Source: Bacteroidota bacterium
Lineage (GTDB): Bacteria; Bacteroidota; Bacteroidia; UKL13-3
NCBI GenBank assembly: GCA_030680835.1
Contig: JAUXUD010000061.1
Coordinates: 1-32,001 of the forward strand
DNA: 32,001 bases
Direction: 5' to 3'
Shown: one piece after another, positions 1 to 9,800 of the stretch
How positions within the stretch are numbered: position 1 is the stretch's first letter
Layout: the number at the start of each line of letters is the position of its first letter
Notes under the pieces: model-generated
Seen by the model: the letters and a program-made list of their open reading frames with translations, nothing else
What the model was told of the DNA's origin: nothing
The model's database searches: none
Position numbers and translations under genes: made by a program

Positions 1-1
1 G

Positions 2-535
2 TACTTTGATTTTTACAACAATTCACAACTAAAAGATCCGACCGGAGTAAAGAGTTATATCTGGACCATGCCATCGGATGTTGTAAACGGACCGACTCGT
101 TATTTCTACGATGCGAATTTGAAGCAGGTTGTGTTTGTAGCAGATACAGCACGTATTCCAATCTGGTTAAAAGTAACCAGTGATCATGGTTGTGTAGATT
201 CGATAATGCATTATGTAAGGATAGAACCAGATCTTACCGTATTTATACCCAATGTGTTCAGACCACTTACCGGAGGTACAAATGGAGCAGTTGTGGGATC
301 AAACAGAACCTTTAAAGTGGCTGCCACAGGGTACCAGAGTATTGAAATTTATGTTTTCAACCGCTGGGGTCAAATGGTTTACAAATCGAACACCACTGAA
401 GGAGAAGGATGGGATGGAAAAGACATGCAGACGCAACAGGAGTGCCAGCAGGATGCCTATATCTATCAGATTAACGCAGTAAGTTTCAACAACAAGAAAT
501 ATACATATAGTGGTTCAATTACGCTTCTTAGGTGA
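2..535 (+). CDS. C-terminal part of a T9SS type B secreted (gliding-motility-associated) protein, 5' truncated
   Basis: The reading frame is open from base 2 to the TGA at 533-535, so the start lies outside the window; the first internal ATG is at 68 but residues before it continue in frame. The last ~95 residues show the CHU_C / type B sorting pattern of Bacteroidota: IPNVFRP near the domain start, then a YVFNRWGQMVY segment, a GWDGK turn and a final YTYSGSITLLR strand. In this family the domain directs export across the outer membrane by the type IX secretion system, with attachment to the surface or release. The part upstream of the sorting domain looks like the end of a PKD/Ig-like repeat, but too little is visible to name the passenger. 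A bidirectional hairpin terminator follows. Confidence 0.85.
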   Translation, partial: YFDFYNNSQLKDPTGVKSYIWTMPSDVVNGPTRYFYDANLKQVVFVADTARIPIWLKVTSDHGCVDSIMHYVRIEPDLTVFIPNVFRPLTGGTNGAVVGSNRTFKVAATGYQSIEIYVFNRWGQMVYKSNTTEGEGWDGKDMQTQQECQQDAYIYQINAVSFNNKKYTYSGSITLLR

Positions 536-538
536 GAT

Positions 539-662
539 ATGAGGTATGAGCTATGAGGTTTGAGTGTGTTTATATAAATTTATAAGTAAAAAAAGCCTTC
601 TGAAATAAAATTCAGAAGGCTTTTTTCTTTTACAAACTCATACCTTATTCCTCATACCTCAT
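539..662. repeat. 12-bp inverted repeat flanking the intergenic terminator
   Basis: The arm ATGAGGTATGAG at 539-550 is matched in inverted orientation by CTCATACCTCAT at 651-662. Degenerate copies lie beside them (CTATGAGGTTTGAG at 551-564; CAAACTCATACC at 634-645). The right arm runs into the last codons and stop of maeB. The arms enclose the hairpin terminator, so the whole intergenic region could fold as a long imperfect stem. Its function is unknown. Confidence 0.6.
588..627. terminator. Bidirectional rho-independent terminator
   Basis: A run of A (588-594) leads into the perfect 10-bp stem GCCTTCTGAA (595-604) / TTCAGAAGGC (611-620), with loop ATAAAA, followed by six T. It lies between the convergent T9SS-protein gene and maeB and can work on either strand. 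Confidence 0.9.
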
Positions 663-2917
663 ACTTCTTTACTTTGCGCGTCAACAACAGCGATGGTTAC
701 CATGTTTACAATTTCACGAATGGTACTACCCAGTTGAAGAATGTGCGCAGATTTTTTCAAGCCTAAAAGTACAGGTCCGATGGCCTCGGCAGCACCCAGT
801 TCCTGTATCATTTTATAGGCAATATTGCCAGATGACAGCGAAGGAAAAATGAAGGTATTTACAGGGTCGCCGTTTAATTCACTAAATGGAAAATTTTCTT
901 TAAGCAGCTTTTGGTTCAGGGCAACATTGGCCTGAATGTCTCCATCAACCACCATATAAGGATAATTTGCTTTCAGTTTGGTTCTTACTTCTTTAATTTT
1001 TTGAATCAAATCTCCTTTGGCAGAACCAAAATTGCTGTAACTTAATAAGGCTATACGAGGTGTGATATTGAATTTTTTAATAGCTCTGTATGTTAACAAA
1101 GTGATGTCAACCATTTCATTTACGGTAGGAACCGGGTTAACTGTACAATCGGAGAAAAACAAAGTGCCTTTTTTGCTTAGCATAATATACATGCCTGCAA
1201 CGGCTTCGTTTCCTTCTTCCTTCCCTAAAACCTGCAATGCTGGACGAATCGTACTCGGGTAATTTTTTGTCAGGCCACTTATTAATGCATCTGCTTCCCC
1301 CATTTCAACCATCATGGGTGCATAATACTGGCGGTCGCAAAGCAGTTTTTTAGCTTCGTGTAAAGACATTCCGTTTCGCTGACGTTTTCTGTATAATACA
1401 TCCGCATAAGCATTGCGTTTATGTTCTTCCTCCATCGGGTCAATAATGGTCACATCAAATAGTTTCAGATTATTGTCTTTAATAATTTGTTCTATTTTTA
1501 TGCGATTGCCTAATAAAATCGGAATGGCAATACCATCCTCTTTAACAAGCTGTGCTGCGCGTAATATTTTATAATTATCGGCTTCGGCAAATACAACCCG
1601 TTTTGGATTTTGTTTGGCTTTATCGCTGATGGCGCGTATAAAATTACTTTCTTTACCCAATCGGTTCAGGAGTTGGTTGTGGTATTTATCCCAGTCGGTT
1701 ATTGGCATTTTAGCCACACCGCTTTCCATGGCAGCTCTGGCTACGGCAGGTGAAACAGTTGTAATTAAACGGGGATCAATAGGTTTGGGAATAATGTATG
1801 TTTTGCCAAAAGTTACGTTGCTTTCATTGTAAGCCAGGTTAACAATTTCGGGAACAGGCTCTTTGGTAAGATTGGCAAGCGCATACACAGCTGCCAGCTT
1901 CATTTCTTCGGTAATTTTTGTGGCTCTTACATCCAGTGCTCCTCTAAAAATATACGGGAATCCCAATACATTATTCACCTGGTTTGGAAAATCACTGCGG
2001 CCTGTAGCCAGTATTATATCTGGTCTTGAAGCAAATGCCAGTTCATACGTTATCTCGGGATTTGGGTTGGCCAGAGCGAAAACCACACAATCTTTGGCCA
2101 TGCTGCGGAGCATATCCTGAGTTACTACATCGGCTTTTGATAATCCCACAAACACATCCGAGTCTTTCATGGCATCTTCAAGTGTGTGAATATTGCGCGG
2201 TGTTGCAAACTCCAGTTTGGTTTTGTCAAGATTCGGACTATCGGATCTAATTACCCCTTTGCTGTCGCACATAACGAGGTTTTCTATTTTAACTCCAAGT
2301 GCCAGCATAATTTTAGCACAACTAATGGCTGCGGCGCCTGCTCCATTATAAACTACTTTAATCGATTCAATTTTCTTACCTGTTAATTCCAATGCATTCA
2401 GCAAGGCAGCTCCGGTAATAATTGCGGTTCCATGCTGATCGTCGTGCATAATGGGAATATCCAGTTCATCTTTGAGTCGTCTTTCAATTTCAAAACATTC
2501 GGGAGCTTTAATATCTTCGAGGTTAATGCCGCCAAACGTGCATGAAATATTTTTAACAGTTTTAATAAACTCTTCAGTATCCTTGGTATTAATCTCAATA
2601 TCGAAAACATCGATATCTGCAAAAATTTTAAAAAGCACCCCTTTTCCTTCCATAACAGGTTTAGAAGCCTCGGGGCCAATATCGCCCAAACCTAAAACTG
2701 CGGTACCATTACTGATAACGGCAACCAGATTTCCTTTGGCTGTATATTTATAAACGTCATCAGGGTTTGCTGCGATGGCCAGGCAAGGTTCGGCAACTCC
2801 GGGCGAATAAGCTAAACTTAAGTCACGAGTAGTATTGGTGGGTTTTGTAGGTACTACAGCGATTTTTCCAGGCCTTCCTTTGCTGTGGTATTTTAGGGCA
2901 TCTTCTTTTAAACTCAT
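659..2917 (-). CDS. maeB: NADP-dependent malic enzyme with C-terminal phosphotransacetylase-like domain (MaeB type)
   Basis: The 752-residue cytoplasmic enzyme matches the usual length of the MaeB fusion. Malic enzyme converts malate to pyruvate and CO2 with reduction of NAD(P)+. The N-terminal malic domain (about 1-160) has SLAYSPGVAEP with the catalytic Tyr at residue 37, SKPVMEGKG with Lys 92, metal-ligand acids around ED 134-135, and HDDQHGTA near 158-164. The NAD-binding Rossmann domain (about 165-400) has VVYNGAGAAA. From about 430 to the end it resembles phosphate acetyl/butyryltransferase (RVVFAEAD near the start, then GPVLLGL late). In E. coli MaeB the PTA-like domain is regulatory rather than catalytic, binding acetyl-CoA; the same is inferred here. 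The gene appears to be transcribed alone, with a terminator just beyond its stop and a 124-bp gap from the LOG gene. Confidence 0.95.
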   Translation of the reverse strand: MSLKEDALKYHSKGRPGKIAVVPTKPTNTTRDLSLAYSPGVAEPCLAIAANPDDVYKYTAKGNLVAVISNGTAVLGLGDIGPEASKPVMEGKGVLFKIFADIDVFDIEINTKDTEEFIKTVKNISCTFGGINLEDIKAPECFEIERRLKDELDIPIMHDDQHGTAIITGAALLNALELTGKKIESIKVVYNGAGAAAISCAKIMLALGVKIENLVMCDSKGVIRSDSPNLDKTKLEFATPRNIHTLEDAMKDSDVFVGLSKADVVTQDMLRSMAKDCVVFALANPNPEITYELAFASRPDIILATGRSDFPNQVNNVLGFPYIFRGALDVRATKITEEMKLAAVYALANLTKEPVPEIVNLAYNESNVTFGKTYIIPKPIDPRLITTVSPAVARAAMESGVAKMPITDWDKYHNQLLNRLGKESNFIRAISDKAKQNPKRVVFAEADNYKILRAAQLVKEDGIAIPILLGNRIKIEQIIKDNNLKLFDVTIIDPMEEEHKRNAYADVLYRKRQRNGMSLHEAKKLLCDRQYYAPMMVEMGEADALISGLTKNYPSTIRPALQVLGKEEGNEAVAGMYIMLSKKGTLFFSDCTVNPVPTVNEMVDITLLTYRAIKKFNITPRIALLSYSNFGSAKGDLIQKIKEVRTKLKANYPYMVVDGDIQANVALNQKLLKENFPFSELNGDPVNTFIFPSLSSGNIAYKMIQELGAAEAIGPVLLGLKKSAHILQLGSTIREIVNMVTIAVVDAQSKEV

Positions 2918-3041
2918 AATAATTGTGAACGTGCTTTAAGCATGTTGCAGAGTAGCCTCAAAATTGCACATTATTGAAATGAAACGCAAGACAAAAGAAG
3001 GAATTGCGATATATATCATATGTTTTACTCAGAGGTTAAAA

Positions 3042-3758
3042 TTAAAAATTCGGACGGATACTCATTTCTGCATAATAATCCAAAATATAATTAACCGCAT
3101 CTTCAGCAGTATCCACCAATTTAAACAACAACAAATCAACTTCCCTTATATTATTTTCCTTTGCCAGCATCACTGTTTTTATCCAGTCGAGCAAGCCGCC
3201 CCAAAATTCGGTTCCTACCAAAACCACCGGAAACTGTGCAACTTTATGGGTTTGGATCAGGGTTAATGATTCAAACAATTCATCCAGGGTACCAAAACCT
3301 CCCGGCATGGCAATAAATCCCTGGGCATATTTTACAAACATTACCTTTCGCACAAAAAAATAGTCGAAATTAATGTTCTTGTCGCGGTCAATATACTTAT
3401 TAAAAAACTGTTCAAAAGGCAGTTCTATACCCAACCCAACCGATTTGCCACCTGCTTCAAATGCACCTTTATTTCCGGCTTCCATAATTCCGGGGCCACC
3501 GCCTGTAATCACACCAAAACCAGCATTCACCAGTTTCCTGGCAATTTCTTCGGCAAGCAAGTAGTATTTGGTATCCGGTTTGGTTCGAGCTGAACCAAAA
3601 ATAGAAACACAGGGTCCAATCCGGCTCATTTTTTCAAAACCATCAACAAATTCTGCCATTATTTTAAAGGTAGCCCAGCTATCACTTACCTTAATTTCGG
3701 GCCAGTCTTTTTTTTGAAAAGCTTTCTTGATTCTTTGTTCTTCAGTAGGGTCTGTCAT
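3042..3758 (-). CDS. LOG-family (TIGR00730) nucleotide phosphoribohydrolase
   Basis: The 238-residue Rossmann-like protein carries the two family signatures: GGGPGIMEAGNKGA (87-100) and PGGFGTLDE (152-160), the PGGxGTxxE motif of LOG / lysine-decarboxylase-like proteins. Characterised relatives release the base from nucleoside 5'-monophosphates, including cytokinin ribotides in plants and bacteria, and many bacterial members act as general nucleotide 5'-monophosphate nucleosidases. The older label lysine decarboxylase is a misannotation. The first ~40 residues extend N-terminally beyond the core, as is common in Bacteroidota homologues. It lies downstream of yqeY on the same strand, but a hairpin terminator between them suggests separate or attenuated transcription. 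The physiological substrate cannot be read from the sequence. Confidence 0.88.
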   Translation of the reverse strand: MTDPTEEQRIKKAFQKKDWPEIKVSDSWATFKIMAEFVDGFEKMSRIGPCVSIFGSARTKPDTKYYLLAEEIARKLVNAGFGVITGGGPGIMEAGNKGAFEAGGKSVGLGIELPFEQFFNKYIDRDKNINFDYFFVRKVMFVKYAQGFIAMPGGFGTLDELFESLTLIQTHKVAQFPVVLVGTEFWGGLLDWIKTVMLAKENNIREVDLLLFKLVDTAEDAVNYILDYYAEMSIRPNF

Positions 3759-3776
3759 TTATATATTTTATTACAT

Positions 3777-3812
3777 AAAAAAGGCAGCAGTTGGTGCTGC
3801 TACCTTTTTTAT
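3777..3812 (-). terminator. Rho-independent terminator behind the comA-yqeY operon
   Basis: Read on the minus strand, A6 precedes the stem GGTAGCAG / CTGCTGCC (perfect if one U-G pair is allowed), with a short loop, followed by T6. It sits 12 bp after the yqeY stop and 18 bp before the LOG start. The plus-strand version has a C-A mismatch instead, so the hairpin favours the minus strand. Confidence 0.85.
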
Positions 3813-3823
3813 TTGTGTTGCTA

Positions 3824-4273
3824 TTATCCCAATAGTTGCTTTAAAACTGCCGAAATAACTTTACCATCCGCTTGTCCGGCCAATGCTTTTATTGCCAAAG
3901 GCATGAGTTTTCCAAAATCGGCAGCAGATGTAGCTCCGGCCTCTTTTATTACATTGGATAATATCAGTTTAATTTCATCTTCACCCATTTGTTTTGGCAA
4001 ATAGCGTTCAATAACTGCAATTTCTTCCTGTTCAACTTTAGCCAGATCTTCGCGTTTATTTTGGGTAAAAATATCAAAGGATTCTTTGCGTTGTTTGGCC
4101 AGTTTCTGAAAAATTTTCAAAGCCTTTTCATCTGTAACAACGCCATTGGCTCCCGGTTCGCTGGCAGCCAAAAGCAAAGCCGATTTTAGTCCGCGTAATG
4201 CCCGTAAAGCAATTTCATCTTTGGCCTTCATGGCTACGATTACGTCGGCATTTATTTGTTCCTGTAAACTCAT
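3824..4273 (-). CDS. yqeY: GatB/YqeY domain-containing protein
   Basis: The 149-residue soluble protein matches the usual YqeY length. It starts MSLQEQINADVIVAMKAKDE and then has ALRALRGLKSAL, the typical N-terminal helices. The C-terminal half (PKQMGEDEI, then GKLMPLAIKALAGQADGKV) matches the tail domain shared with the GatB subunit of the Asp-tRNA(Asn)/Glu-tRNA(Gln) amidotransferase, where it helps bind tRNA. YqeY alone lacks the catalytic part of GatB, and its role is not firmly known; a tRNA-linked function is inferred. Its start is 6 bp after the comA-like stop, so the two genes almost certainly share a transcript, which ends at the hairpin behind this gene. Confidence 0.9.
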   Translation of the reverse strand: MSLQEQINADVIVAMKAKDEIALRALRGLKSALLLAASEPGANGVVTDEKALKIFQKLAKQRKESFDIFTQNKREDLAKVEQEEIAVIERYLPKQMGEDEIKLILSNVIKEAGATSAADFGKLMPLAIKALAGQADGKVISAVLKQLLG

Positions 4274-4279
4274 GATTCT

Positions 4280-5071
4280 TTATTTTTTCTTTCCCAGATA
4301 TTTGGTTCCTTTATTTAAAAAGAACGTAAAGGTATCACTCCTTAATCCCAAACGCAAGGTTTCGAGCGGAATAATATCGTTGGGTGCAATATTTCCCAAA
4401 TTTACATTAGCGCCCACTAATTTAATAAAATAAGTTTGTTGTGCTTTTAAAGGCGCCTCCCATATTATTTTTTCCTGGGGTATTTTGGTTAGTATTTCCT
4501 GAACCAAACCTTCACGAACTTCACCGCTGCTGCGGTAAACACCTACATTTCCAGCCTCACGTGCTTCGGCAATAACTTTCCATGCACCGGCATTTAATTC
4601 GCTCTCCATCAATTCAATCCATTGGTAGGGAGGCAAAATTTTCTCAACATCTTTACTGCCCACCTCACTTAAAACAGTAACATGCTGACTTAATTTATCA
4701 ATAAAATCCAGCTTCAGGTCGTGCGGCAATTCTATAGAGCCATCAGATATTTCGGCATGTTTCATATTATAGCGTTCCAGTAAACGAATATAATCCTGAA
4801 ACTGATTCCGTACAATATAGGCTTCGAACATGGTTCCCCCAAAATAAACAATGATCCCATTGTCCTGATAAAGTTTAATTTTTTCATCGAGCCGGGGAGT
4901 AACATAAGATGTACCGAAACCTAATTTTATGATGTCGGCAAATTCACCGCTCACCGAAATAAGGTCTTCGGCTTCTCTAATACTAAGCCCTTTGTCCATA
5001 ACCATGGTAAGACCCCCCTCGCGGGGTTTCAATGGTCTGTCGGGAATTTGTTTTAATTTAAAATTCTTCAT
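4280..5071 (-). CDS. comA: Phosphosulfolactate synthase (ComA) family protein
   Basis: At 263 residues it has ComA length. Family landmarks in order are RPLKPREGGLT (12-22), MDKGLS (25-30), KLGFGTS (49-55), FGGTMFE (77-83), AEISDGS (106-112) and SEVGSKD (135-141). ComA of methanogens joins phosphoenolpyruvate and sulfite to make phosphosulfolactate, the first step of coenzyme M synthesis. The same fold includes plant HSA32. Bacteroidota do not make coenzyme M, so here the product could feed sulfolactate or sulfonolipid metabolism, or the protein could have an HSA32-like stress role; neither is shown by the sequence. It is the first gene of a two-gene operon with yqeY and has a good promoter candidate at 5187-5215. 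Confidence 0.85.
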   Translation of the reverse strand: MKNFKLKQIPDRPLKPREGGLTMVMDKGLSIREAEDLISVSGEFADIIKLGFGTSYVTPRLDEKIKLYQDNGIIVYFGGTMFEAYIVRNQFQDYIRLLERYNMKHAEISDGSIELPHDLKLDFIDKLSQHVTVLSEVGSKDVEKILPPYQWIELMESELNAGAWKVIAEAREAGNVGVYRSSGEVREGLVQEILTKIPQEKIIWEAPLKAQQTYFIKLVGANVNLGNIAPNDIIPLETLRLGLRSDTFTFFLNKGTKYLGKKK

Positions 5072-5186
5072 TAGTTTTTAATTGGCTATTAAATATTTGA
5101 TGGTTCATGCATTTAACTTTGAATCAAAGTAAGTGATTCTTAAAAAGCAATCTTAGATTGATTTTGAAATTTAATGGTTACAGAGA

Positions 5187-5215
5187 CAAAGTTAAAATTG
5201 AAAACCGCGGGCAAA
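5187..5215 (-). promoter_or_regulatory. Bacteroidota-type promoter of the comA-yqeY operon
   Basis: On the minus strand TTTG (-33 box, 5212-5215) is followed after 17 nt by TAACTTTG (-7 box, 5187-5194), a full match to the Bacteroidota housekeeping consensus TTTG / TAnnTTTG. The predicted start leaves a leader of roughly 105-110 nt before the ATG at 5071. The spacing is at the short end of the known range. Confidence 0.55.
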
Positions 5216-5262
5216 TGTAAGGGTTTAGCCAAAATGTAAAAATGAATTATATTAGTTTTTTA

Positions 5263-5284
5263 AAAACCCCTGAGTCAGGGTTTT
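5263..5284 (-). terminator. Hairpin terminator overlapping the end of the TPR gene
   Basis: On the minus strand AAAACCCTGA and TCAGGGGTTTT pair across a very short loop with one bulged base, followed by more T and A. The hairpin covers the last codons and the stop (5275-5277) of the TPR gene. The short loop and interrupted T run make it a moderate-quality terminator. Confidence 0.6.
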
Positions 5285-6693
5285 AGCTGATTTTGCTGCG
5301 TCCGGTACGAATCAATGGTATCTGTTATTTCCTGAATTTGAATCAGCTTTGGAGCAATTTCAAACATCAGTAAATGATCGGCAAAATGCTGGGTAAGACC
5401 TGTTTCAAGGTGTTTTAAAGCTTCTTTGGTTTTGCCAAGTTCATATAAATAAACCACCAGGCGGTAATGGTATTGGTGGCAGGTATCATCATATTGTAAT
5501 GCTTCCAGCACCAATTCAACGGCTTCATCAAAATAACCTTCCGAGAACTTTACGAAGCTCCAGTCGAGCCAGGGTTCCATCATACCCGGGTCCATTTCGG
5601 TTAAACGCGCGTAAATGTCTTCGGCATCTTTGATATAACCCAGGCGAAATTCGCATTCGGCAAGTACCAGCAAATATTCTGGATTTTCGGGTTCCAGCAA
5701 AACGGCCCTTTTAAAGTGCTGCAGTGCATCTTTAGGTAAATTGTCTTTTTCGTATGTGAGTCCGATTCCAAACCAGGCCTCTGCTAAATTTGGATTTAGC
5801 TGTGCCGCTTTTTTATATTGTTCGCGTGCCAGTGCAATATGGTTGAGCCGCTCGTAGCAGCCGCCCAGATTGCAAAAACTGATGCTATCGCCACCTTCTA
5901 TTTTTATCACTGCCAGGTATTCAAGTACTGCATCTTCAAAACGATCAAGTTCAACCAGGGCATTGGCTTTATTAAAGCGGGCAACCGAGTATTCTTCATC
6001 AATGGCAAGGCAATAATCGAAAGCATCAATAGCTTTCTGGTGTTGGTTCATTTTACCATAAGTTACACCCAGATTATACCATGCACCGGTATTGTATGGA
6101 TCAATATCAATTAAGGCATTCAGGTATATAAGCGACTGGTCAAATTTTTCGAGTAAATCAAAACAATGGGCAAGTTCGTAATAGGCTTGTTCCAGCTCCG
6201 GCTCTTCCTTAACAATCAGTTTAAAATAGATGATTGCTTTTTCATATTCATCGCAATCTTCAAAAACGTAGGCTATTTCAAAAAGCATATCCAAACGTTC
6301 GTCGGTATGGAGCAAGGCTTTTTCAAAATATTCTTCTGCTTCTGTAATGTTTTTTTGATTCAGACATACTTCACCTTTTAACAAAAACAATTCCGGATTA
6401 AAAGGCTCATACAATTCGGCTTTATCCAGTTCAAGCAAAGCCTCTTCGTATTTTTCCATTTGCACATAAATTTCGGCAAGCTTTAACCAGAATGCCGGAT
6501 TTAACGGATACATTTCCTGGCCAAAAGCGATGGCCTCAATGGCTTTTTTTAATTTATCGGCCTGAATATAAAAATCAATTATTCCTTCAATGGCATCTGC
6601 ATCAAAATAATCTTTGGTTTTATTTCGTTGCATTTTTTCATATCGTTGCACATTGCTGGTAACTTCCTCACCTAAAAAATCATTTCCGTCCAT
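5275..6693 (-). CDS. Tetratricopeptide repeat (TPR) protein
   Basis: The 472-residue protein is made almost entirely of TPR helices from about residue 25 to 460, roughly a dozen 34-residue units. Typical unit features are visible: NPAFWLKLAEIYVQMEKYEEAL, PYNTGAWYNLGVTYGKMNQHQKAI and NLAEAWFGIGLTYEKDNL (all partial quotes of single units). There is no signal peptide or membrane segment, so it should be cytoplasmic, and it is very acidic. TPR solenoids are protein-protein scaffolds; no catalytic domain is attached. It is next to the comA-yqeY operon on the same strand but separated by a terminator and a promoter. From memory, TPR and phosphosulfolactate-synthase genes are often close in Bacteroidota, suggesting a conserved neighbourhood rather than a proven link. 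Confidence 0.88.
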   Translation of the reverse strand: MDGNDFLGEEVTSNVQRYEKMQRNKTKDYFDADAIEGIIDFYIQADKLKKAIEAIAFGQEMYPLNPAFWLKLAEIYVQMEKYEEALLELDKAELYEPFNPELFLLKGEVCLNQKNITEAEEYFEKALLHTDERLDMLFEIAYVFEDCDEYEKAIIYFKLIVKEEPELEQAYYELAHCFDLLEKFDQSLIYLNALIDIDPYNTGAWYNLGVTYGKMNQHQKAIDAFDYCLAIDEEYSVARFNKANALVELDRFEDAVLEYLAVIKIEGGDSISFCNLGGCYERLNHIALAREQYKKAAQLNPNLAEAWFGIGLTYEKDNLPKDALQHFKRAVLLEPENPEYLLVLAECEFRLGYIKDAEDIYARLTEMDPGMMEPWLDWSFVKFSEGYFDEAVELVLEALQYDDTCHQYHYRLVVYLYELGKTKEALKHLETGLTQHFADHLLMFEIAPKLIQIQEITDTIDSYRTQQNQLKP

Positions 6694-6713
6694 ACAGCTG
6701 TTTTTTCTTGAAC

Positions 6714-6721
6714 CAAATTTA
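6714..6721 (-). promoter_or_regulatory. Possible -7 box of the TPR gene
   Basis: The minus strand reads TAAATTTG, a full match to the Bacteroidota -7 consensus TAnnTTTG, 20 bp before the start codon. No TTTG is found at the expected 17-23 nt upstream spacing (nearest is 25 nt away), so the call is tentative. Confidence 0.35.
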
Positions 6722-6805
6722 ATTAAAGCCTTTCAAGTAAGAAATACAAAAAGCCCAATTTTTTTCTAAATCTTTGAACACACGTTAAAAAACAAAATTA
6801 GTAAA

Positions 6806-9800
6806 ATGAGAAAATTTTTATTACTCATTGTAATAACCCAGGTTTCAGGCCAACTGTTATCACAAAACTTGCCAAAAAGTATTAATCAGGCAAAGTGGCA
6901 GCAAAGGGTAGCATACAATATCAATGTAATTTTAGATGATTCCCTGAATCAATTAAAGGGTTTTGAAACCATTCAATATACCAATAACTCACCTAATAGC
7001 CTGATTGAGATATACATGCATCTTTGGCCCAATGCGTATCGCAGCCGTAACACGGCCTTTGCCAAACAGCATCTCGAAAACGGAAAGAGCGATTTTTATT
7101 TTGCACCAACCGAACAAAGGGGCTGGATTGATTCACTTCACTTTATGGTTGGTGGAAAGCCTGTTAAATGGCAGTTAACCCAAAACATTGATATTGCCTT
7201 GTTAATCCTTAACCAACCCATAAATCCAGGTCAAACGGTTGAGATTTCAACACCTTTTACTGTTAAAATTCCGGGTATTTTTAGCCGTATGGGCTATGAT
7301 GAAGGTTTGTATTGCATTACGCAATGGTACCCCAAACCAGCGGTTTATGATGTAAATGGGTGGAATCCAATGCCCTATTTGGATCAGGGCGAGTTTTACA
7401 GCGAATTTGGCAGTTTTGATGTGCGGATTACTTTACCCAAAAATTATGTGGTGGCTGCAACCGGTTTGGTTCAGGAAGAAAGCGAAAAATTGTGGTGGCT
7501 AAACAGAATTGACAATGCCACTTTAGAACACCCTTCATTAAACAAAACCAAAACGCTTAGATTTTTACAGGATTCGGTGCATGATTTTGCCTGGTTTTGC
7601 AGCAAAGATTTTAAAGTTGCACATAGTGAAGTATTTTTAAATAATGGCAAAAAAGTAGATACCTGGTTATTTTCAAAAACAAAGAACCGGGATGGTAAAT
7701 TAACGGGAATTGAACATTTAGATGAAGCCATTAAATTTTATTCCGAAAAGGTAGGTAATTACCCTTACGCATTGGCACAGGTGGTGATAACGCCATTAAA
7801 AGCAGGAGGCGGCATGGAATATCCAACCATTACCAATTGCCAGCGTATTGATAAAACCATCATCGTTCATGAAGTAGGGCATAACTGGTTTTATGGTATT
7901 TTAGGTTCAAACGAACGCGATTACCCATGGATGGATGAAAGCATAAATACCTATTATGAGGGCAGAAACAAAAACGAATCAAAGAAAAGCAAAACGGGAG
8001 TAAGCGCGGCTGTTACAAAAAAAGGATTTTCGATTAGTCCGGATCAGTTTAACCAGGAAGACTTGTTGTTTGGTTATTCATGCAGGAAAAATATAGATCA
8101 GGCAGGTAACCTGACTTCAATTGCGTATACCGACAATAATTACGGAGCTATTATTTATGCCAAAAATCCTTTGGCCTTTGGGTACTTACAGGCATATTTA
8201 GGAGATGCGTTATTTGATGCGATGATGCAGGGTTATTTTGAAAACTGGAAATTTAAACATCCATTACCCAATGATTTCAGACAGCATGCGGAACAGTTTA
8301 CGGGTAAAAATTTAAACTGGTTTTTTGATGATATATTAGGTTCAACAAAAAAACAGGATTATAAAATTGTAGCAGCCAAAGAGGGTTTCATCAGGGTAAA
8401 AAATAAAGGCGAATTAATTGCTCCCCTGGCCATTACACAAATTCTGAACGACAGCACACGCACCACAAGGTGGGTTGAAGGTTTTAAAGGTTCAAAGTCG
8501 ATTGATTTATACGCATTGGATTTCCCCCCGGCCTCACAATCATCAAACCTGATATACAGGATTGACGGGGAAAAAAGCATGCTGGAATTATACCGGCAGA
8601 ACAATACATCGGTTGTGAAAGGTTGGTGTAATACCTGTGCCAATATTAAATTTCAGCCATTGGTTAATTTCGAAGATGAGCATTCGGCTCAAATCTTCTG
8701 GTTGCCTGTTTATGCATATAATATTTATAATAATCATATGCTGGGCATGGCATTTTACAATAGTATTTTTCCGCAAAAAAAGAATGAATTTATTGTGATG
8801 CCGGTATATAGTTTTACTACAAAAGATGTGAACGGCTATGCGCAATACTGGCATAACTTTTATACCGGAGGTAAAATAAGAAATATTCAGGTTGGGTTTA
8901 AAGCGGCCAGGTTTGCAAGTGAGGGGGTTTTGTATAATTATCCTGGTATTAATGGAATCGTGTATAATTCATATACTACCGGTATTGCATATCTAAAATT
9001 AGCACCTTTTATTTCTATTAACATACAGCCCAAAGTTAGAAGAAGCGGTATTGAACAAAATATACAGGCTCGCTATGTGATGATAAATGAAGCGGTCCCA
9101 GGAGGATTTGCCTATGATTTTGGAAATACAAATGAAAATTACGGAATTGCCGAATTAAGTTACCAATACCAAAGACCTATGATTTTGTACCCGGCAAAAT
9201 TCGAAATTCAGTTTCAGAAAGGGATACAAAATGTTTCGATGAACAGATTAAGTGCAGATTTTACCCAATCATTCTTGTTAAAAGGAGGTAAAAAACAGGC
9301 AAGCATCCGGTTTTTTGGAGGCTTATTTTTAGGCGATAATACCAATACCACTTTGAGAGGCAATGATGTTTTTGACCGGAGCCGTTTTATGATAGGTGGT
9401 ACACTTGGCAGAAACGATTATTTATATGATGCAGCTATGTTTGGAAGAGCAAACAATGATTACAGAAAGGTATTATCACACCAGATTTTACAAAGGGATG
9501 CCGGTTTTAGAAACTTTGTGGATCTGGGTAATGCCGAAAAGTGGATCACTGCAGTTAATGTAAGTATTCCGTTTCCAATTCCTGTACCCATTGGTATTTA
9601 TGGTGATCTGTCTTATGCTTATTCCAAAACAAATCCTGATCCCTATACCACAGCGTATGTTGGCGGTGTATATATAAAAATCTTAAAAGACATATTTTAT
9701 ATTTATGTTCCATTGGTTTCAAGCAACAATGTTGAAACAGCATGGAACAATAATGATGTAGATAATATTTATAAGCGAAGCACATTTGTTTTAAATTTAA

